In this document: piece by piece, positions 14,588 through 17,854 of the stretch
Position numbering within the stretch: position 1 is the stretch's first letter
Layout: every line of letters starts with the position of its first letter
The notes under the pieces: generated by a model
The model's database searches: none
What the model saw: only the letters and a program-made list of their open reading frames with translations
Told to the model about the DNA's origin: nothing
From: Bacteroidales bacterium UBA5515
GTDB taxonomy: Bacteria > Bacteroidota > Bacteroidia > Bacteroidales > P3
Direction: 5' to 3'
Length of the DNA stretch: 17,854 nucleotides
NCBI GenBank assembly: GCA_002423895.1
Contig: DIOL01000017.1
Span: 44,773 to 62,626 of the forward strand
Position numbers and translations under genes: made by a program

Positions 14588-16699
14588 ATGAAAAAAACAA
14601 TTTTGCTTATGCTAAGTGCAGCATTAGTTTTTGGAAGTTGTTCAAAGCAAGACAAAGACATTGCGAACAACCCCTTAGTTAAAGAATGGAAAACTCCTTT
14701 TGGAACAACTCCATTTGAAGAAATTAAGCCAACTGATTATCTTCCTGCTTTCAAACATGCAATGAAGATTCACGAAGAAGAAGTTAAGGCTATAATTGAT
14801 AATAAAGATACACCTACTTTCCAAAACACTATTGTGGCTTTCGATTTTAGTGGAGAATTGTTATATAAGATTAGTGGAGTATTCTTTAATATGACAGCTG
14901 CCAACACTAACGATGAAATGCAAAAGCTTGAAGTTGAAATTGCACCAATGTTAGCAAAACATACTGATGAAATCAATATGAATGCAAAGCTTTTTGAAAG
15001 AGTTAAAAAAGTATGGGACAATAAAGACAAAGAAAATCTTAACCAAGAACAAAAAATGTTACTTGAAAAGATTTATAAGAGATTTGTCCGTTCTGGAGCT
15101 TTACTTTCAAAAGACAAACAAGAAGAACTAAAAAAAGTAAATGGTGAAATAAAAACATACGAATCTAAATTTTCAGCCAACACTTTAAAAGAAACTAAGA
15201 GTTATGAATTGGTAATTGATAAAAAGGAAGACCTTAAAGGATTGCCACAATGGTTAGTAGATCAAGCTGCTTCAACAGCAAAAGAAAAAGGTAAGACTGG
15301 TAAATGGATATTTACTTTAGATAATCCTTCTGTATTTCCTTTCTTGCAATTTTCCGAAAAAAGAGAATTAAGAGAAAAGATATTTAAAGCTAAAAATAAT
15401 AGAGGAAACAATGGAAACGAAAGTGACAACAAAGAAGTAATTAAGAAATTAGCACTTCTTAGAGCTCAAAAGGCAGAACTTTTAGGATATAAAACTTATG
15501 CTGACTATGTTTTGGAAGAAAGAATGCAAAAAACTCCTCAACAAGTTTACACTCTTTTGGAAGGATTGTTAGAATACTCTATTCCTGCAGCTAAAAAAGA
15601 TGTAGCGGAACTTCAAAAACTATTAGTTAAAGATTATCCAGGAGCAACACTTGAAGCTTGGGATTGGTCTTACTATGCAGATAAGTTGAAAAAACAAAAA
15701 TTTAATTTTGATGAAGAAGAAACTCGTCCTTACTTTGAAATCAACAATGTTCGTCAAGGATGTTTTGATGTAATCACTAAACTTTATGGATTAACATTTA
15801 CAGAAAGAAAAGATATTCCTGTTTATGCTAAAGATATTCAAGTTTTTGAATGTAAGAATGAAAAGAACGAACATGTAGGAATTCTTTATTTTGACCCATA
15901 TACAAGAGCTTCAAAAGTTGGTGGAGCATGGTGCAATAGTTATAGAGAACAATATGTTAAAGATGGTAAAAAAGTTACTCCAATAATAACAGTATGTTTC
16001 AACTATGCTAAATCTCCTTCAGGAAGAACAACTCTAACAGCAGAAGAAGCATCTACAATATTCCACGAAATGGGACATGCTATTCATGGACTTCTTTCTA
16101 ACTGTACTTACATTTCAACAAGTGGAACATCAGTTCCAAGAGATTTTGTAGAACTACCTTCTCAAATACTTGAACATTGGTGCTCAAAACCAGAAGTATT
16201 GAAAATGTTTGCTAAGAACGAAAAAGGTGAAGTAATTCCAGATGCTTTACTTAAGAAAATTAATTCAGTTGGAACATTTGATGTTGCTTATGGAATGACT
16301 GAACGTTATGCAGCAGCTTATTTGGATATGGAATATCACGTTTTAAGTTCTAAAGATAAGATTGATGACGTTGTTGCTTTTGAGAAAAAAGCTATGGATA
16401 AGATTGGTTTAATATCTCAAATTCCTCCACGCTATCGTTCAACTTATTTCTCTCATGTATTTACTGGAGAATATGCTGTTGGATACTATTCTTATGTTTG
16501 GTCAGAAGTTTTGGATGCAGATGCATTTAATGCTTTCTTGGAAGCAGGGGATATTTTTGATAAAACAACTGCCGATAAATTTAAAAACGAAATTCTTTCA
16601 AGAGGAAGTACCGATGAAGCAATGAATATGTATGTTCGTTTCAGAGGAAAACAACCTTCAATTGATGCAGTTTTGAAAAACAACGGAATGAAGAAATAA
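14588..16699 (+). CDS. M3 family zinc metallopeptidase lipoprotein (Dcp-like)
   Basis: The 703-residue protein belongs to the thimet/Dcp family of zinc peptidases that cut short peptides, and resembles peptidyl-dipeptidase Dcp, which removes C-terminal dipeptides. The zinc motif FHEMGHAIHG gives H493, E494 and H497, and the third ligand is E522 in FVELPSQILEHW, at the spacing typical of the family. The substrate-binding tyrosine-rich segment is RYRSTYFSHVFTGEYAVGYY (615-634). Length is normal. Unlike cytoplasmic Dcp, it begins with a lipoprotein signal peptide: KK, a hydrophobic stretch, then lipobox FGSC with Cys18, so it is predicted to be anchored in the envelope and to act on periplasmic peptides. 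It is the last gene of the tpiA run and is followed by a strong terminator. I leave the symbol blank because Dcp and oligopeptidase A cannot be separated here. Confidence 0.95.
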   Translation: MKKTILLMLSAALVFGSCSKQDKDIANNPLVKEWKTPFGTTPFEEIKPTDYLPAFKHAMKIHEEEVKAIIDNKDTPTFQNTIVAFDFSGELLYKISGVFFNMTAANTNDEMQKLEVEIAPMLAKHTDEINMNAKLFERVKKVWDNKDKENLNQEQKMLLEKIYKRFVRSGALLSKDKQEELKKVNGEIKTYESKFSANTLKETKSYELVIDKKEDLKGLPQWLVDQAASTAKEKGKTGKWIFTLDNPSVFPFLQFSEKRELREKIFKAKNNRGNNGNESDNKEVIKKLALLRAQKAELLGYKTYADYVLEERMQKTPQQVYTLLEGLLEYSIPAAKKDVAELQKLLVKDYPGATLEAWDWSYYADKLKKQKFNFDEEETRPYFEINNVRQGCFDVITKLYGLTFTERKDIPVYAKDIQVFECKNEKNEHVGILYFDPYTRASKVGGAWCNSYREQYVKDGKKVTPIITVCFNYAKSPSGRTTLTAEEASTIFHEMGHAIHGLLSNCTYISTSGTSVPRDFVELPSQILEHWCSKPEVLKMFAKNEKGEVIPDALLKKINSVGTFDVAYGMTERYAAAYLDMEYHVLSSKDKIDDVVAFEKKAMDKIGLISQIPPRYRSTYFSHVFTGEYAVGYYSYVWSEVLDADAFNAFLEAGDIFDKTTADKFKNEILSRGSTDEAMNMYVRFRGKQPSIDAVLKNNGMKK

Positions 16700-16717
16700 A
16701 ATAGGATTTCTTTCAGG

Positions 16718-16754
16718 AAAAGGAAGTAATTTTGATAAATTACTTCCTTTTTTT
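16718..16754 (+). terminator. Intrinsic terminator of the tpiA operon
   Basis: Arms AGGAAGTAATTT (16721-16732) and AAATTACTTCCT (16737-16748) pair perfectly around a 4-base loop, with three more A-T pairs at the base. The right arm runs straight into a tract of seven T (16748-16754). It lies 19 bases past the metallopeptidase stop. This is a textbook Rho-independent terminator. Confidence 0.88.
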
Positions 16755-16774
16755 ATTTATACAAACTTTTTTTA

Positions 16775-16782
16775 TACATTTG
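16775..16782 (+). promoter_or_regulatory. Putative -7 box TACATTTG for the small lipoprotein gene
   Basis: TACATTTG matches TAnnTTTG exactly. It lies 26 bases before the ATG at 16809 and 20 bases after the preceding terminator, which makes an independent transcription unit likely. No clear -33 TTG is seen. Confidence 0.55.
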
Positions 16783-16808
16783 CGGAGTAAATTGTAATAA
16801 AATAAACT

Positions 16809-17537
16809 ATGAAAAATTTATTAATAGTTCTGACTTTATCATTTCTTTTTTATTCTTGCGAATATTATGATAATGAAGGAGAACTTTTGTATTATGATAC
16901 ATATATTTACGGTAATGTAACTGATTATTTTTCAGGAGAGCCTATTGAAGGATTAATAATGGATGTAGAGTATAATGATGTTCAGGGAGGAATGGGGTTC
17001 TTTCATTCTACTCCTACAAGAGTTAAATTAAAAGGAGTTTCTGTTACTGATAAAAATGGCTATTATAAAATCCCTATTGCTTACAAAGTAGGCAGTGGAG
17101 GGAAAAACTATACAGACTTGGATAATGTATTAATTATTCCAAGAAATAATCTCGAAGATTATTATTTTGAAGATGGGGGTTTTGATATCAATAGTGTATT
17201 AACGTCTGGTGAAATTTTTCATAACAACAATCGAAGATTTGATATTAGAGCAAAGAGTAAAAACGATTATGGTTTTATAAAGATTTATTATAATCCAATT
17301 GATTCGATTTCATATTCTTGTTTTCAATATAGGTATTCATTTGTTGAGCCTTATTTTCATGAGTTTGTTACCTTGGATACCATTAAAACTGAGGATTATT
17401 ATTGCTATGTAATTAAAGCTCCTTTGCTTGAAAATGAAAGAGTAAATGTTCTCAAAAATCACTATAATTATGAAACATATTATTTCAATTATACATTAAA
17501 TACAAAATTCGACACATTCTCTTATTATCTTCCTTAA
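16809..17537 (+). CDS. Small lipoprotein with a carboxypeptidase-regulatory-like domain
   Basis: The 242-residue protein has a lipoprotein signal peptide (MKN, a hydrophobic stretch, lipobox FYSC with Cys17) and is predicted to be membrane anchored. Residues about 32-95 look like a carboxypeptidase-regulatory or transthyretin-like beta domain: YGNVTDYFSGEPIEGL at the start, and GVSVTDKNGYYKIPI where the second strand pair ends. The C-terminal half is very rich in tyrosine, asparagine and aspartate, with predicted strands and no motif I know. Such domains commonly appear in Bacteroidetes surface proteins, and I cannot assign a ligand. It has its own promoter-like box, is separated from the metallopeptidase by a terminator, and is followed by a 21-bp-period repeat array. 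The existence of the gene is fairly sure; the function is unknown. Confidence 0.8.
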   Translation: MKNLLIVLTLSFLFYSCEYYDNEGELLYYDTYIYGNVTDYFSGEPIEGLIMDVEYNDVQGGMGFFHSTPTRVKLKGVSVTDKNGYYKIPIAYKVGSGGKNYTDLDNVLIIPRNNLEDYYFEDGGFDINSVLTSGEIFHNNNRRFDIRAKSKNDYGFIKIYYNPIDSISYSCFQYRYSFVEPYFHEFVTLDTIKTEDYYCYVIKAPLLENERVNVLKNHYNYETYYFNYTLNTKFDTFSYYLP

Positions 17538-17622
17538 TATAATATAAAATTCATAATTACTTTATAAAGAGTATTTCAAAAATAAACTTGAGTTTTATAA
17601 AAATAAATGAGACTTATTTGAC

Positions 17623-17664
17623 AATATCTAAGGTTTATTTAGAAATATGTCTTAGATATTTTTT
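17623..17664 (+). terminator. Possible terminator after the small lipoprotein gene
   Basis: AATATCTAAG (17623-17632) and CTTAGATATT (17651-17660) are exact complements around an 18-base loop, and the right arm runs into six T (17659-17664). It lies 85 bases past the stop codon. The stem is A-T rich and the loop is large, and the arms fall within the degenerate repeat region, so the pairing could be a by-product of the repeats. Confidence 0.35.
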
Positions 17665-17670
17665 AACAAA

Positions 17671-17775
17671 TAAGGTTTAATTAAAACGAAGAGTTAGTAA
17701 ATTAAAACCGCGTTTCAGTAAATTATAACAAAGAGTTAGCAAATTATTATAAGGAGTTATTTTAAAAAGTCAATT
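17671..17775. repeat. Second 21-bp-period array, related to the one at 2481-2564
   Basis: Units start at 17671, 17692, 17713, 17734 and 17755, each 21 bp. The best are 17692 (AGTTAGTAAATTAAAAC...) and 17713 (TTTCAGTAAATTATAAC...); the last is largely decayed. The same spacing can be traced faintly back to about 17566. Bases 17679-17724 match 2510-2555 at 42 of 46 positions, so the two arrays are homologous. The role is unknown. Confidence 0.75.
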
Positions 17776-17831
17776 ATAATGAAAAATATATAGGGAATAA
17801 TTCTGTCTAATCAAGGAATAAATCTAAAAAG

Positions 17832-17854
17832 TTGACTTGTCCTGAAAAAAGTTG
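17832..17854. mobile_element. Possible end of an insertion sequence, cut by the window edge
   Basis: The last bases, TTGACTTGTCCTG followed by AAAAAAGTTG, resemble the terminal repeats I recall for IS3-family elements (TGT...CTG...AAAAAGTTG). Nothing beyond the edge is visible, no transposase is present, and no target duplication can be tested. Confidence 0.2.

Larger units (their letters stand above)
17538..17854. other. Gene-free right end with a repeat array
   Basis: No gene is seen. The stretch contains a possible terminator (17623-17664), a degenerate 21-bp-period array whose clearest units are 17671-17754, and at the very end a sequence that may be an insertion-sequence terminus. The remaining bases are plain AT-rich DNA. 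Confidence 0.65.

Overview
The window is strongly AT-rich DNA from a member of the Bacteroidetes, most likely an uncultured Bacteroidales. The evidence is a set of genes typical of that phylum (DUF4831 lipoprotein, WG-repeat protein, DUF1599 protein, BT_3928-like MauE/DoxX protein), promoter-like TAnnTTTG boxes, starts without clear Shine-Dalgarno sequences, and lipoprotein signal peptides. Twelve protein genes are supported. All look intact except the first, which runs off the left edge.

Layout. Positions 2-2460 (+) hold a WG-repeat protein and a DUF4831 lipoprotein, five bases apart. Positions 2461-2932 are a gene-free gap between convergent genes, with short tandem repeats of 21-bp period and inverted repeats. 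Positions 2933-4597 (-) are folP-cdaA, a folate gene directly upstream of a cyclic-di-AMP synthase. A short divergent promoter region follows. Positions 4683-7481 (+) hold a DUF1599 protein, a BT_3928-like membrane protein and a DppB-like ABC permease. After a 241-bp regulatory gap, 7723-16699 (+) is a tight run of tpiA, prmA, a 1501-residue exported protein of unknown function, plsY and an M3 metallopeptidase lipoprotein, closed by a good intrinsic terminator. Positions 16809-17537 (+) encode a small lipoprotein with its own promoter-like box. The last 317 bases carry a second 21-bp-period array and possibly the first bases of an insertion sequence.

How the genes fit together. Most are housekeeping or envelope functions: triose-phosphate isomerase (glycolysis), PrmA (ribosomal protein L11 methylation), PlsY (phospholipid synthesis), FolP (folate), CdaA (second messenger), plus exported and lipid-anchored proteins. 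I see no defence system, prophage, CRISPR array, rRNA or tRNA.

The least explained items are the 21-bp-period intergenic arrays. They occur at two places about 15 kb apart with one 46-bp block 42/46 identical, and a second array of unrelated sequence has the same period. The first array begins at the stop codon of the DUF4831 gene and continues its reading frame as seven-residue repeats. The 1501-residue protein is the main uncharacterised gene.
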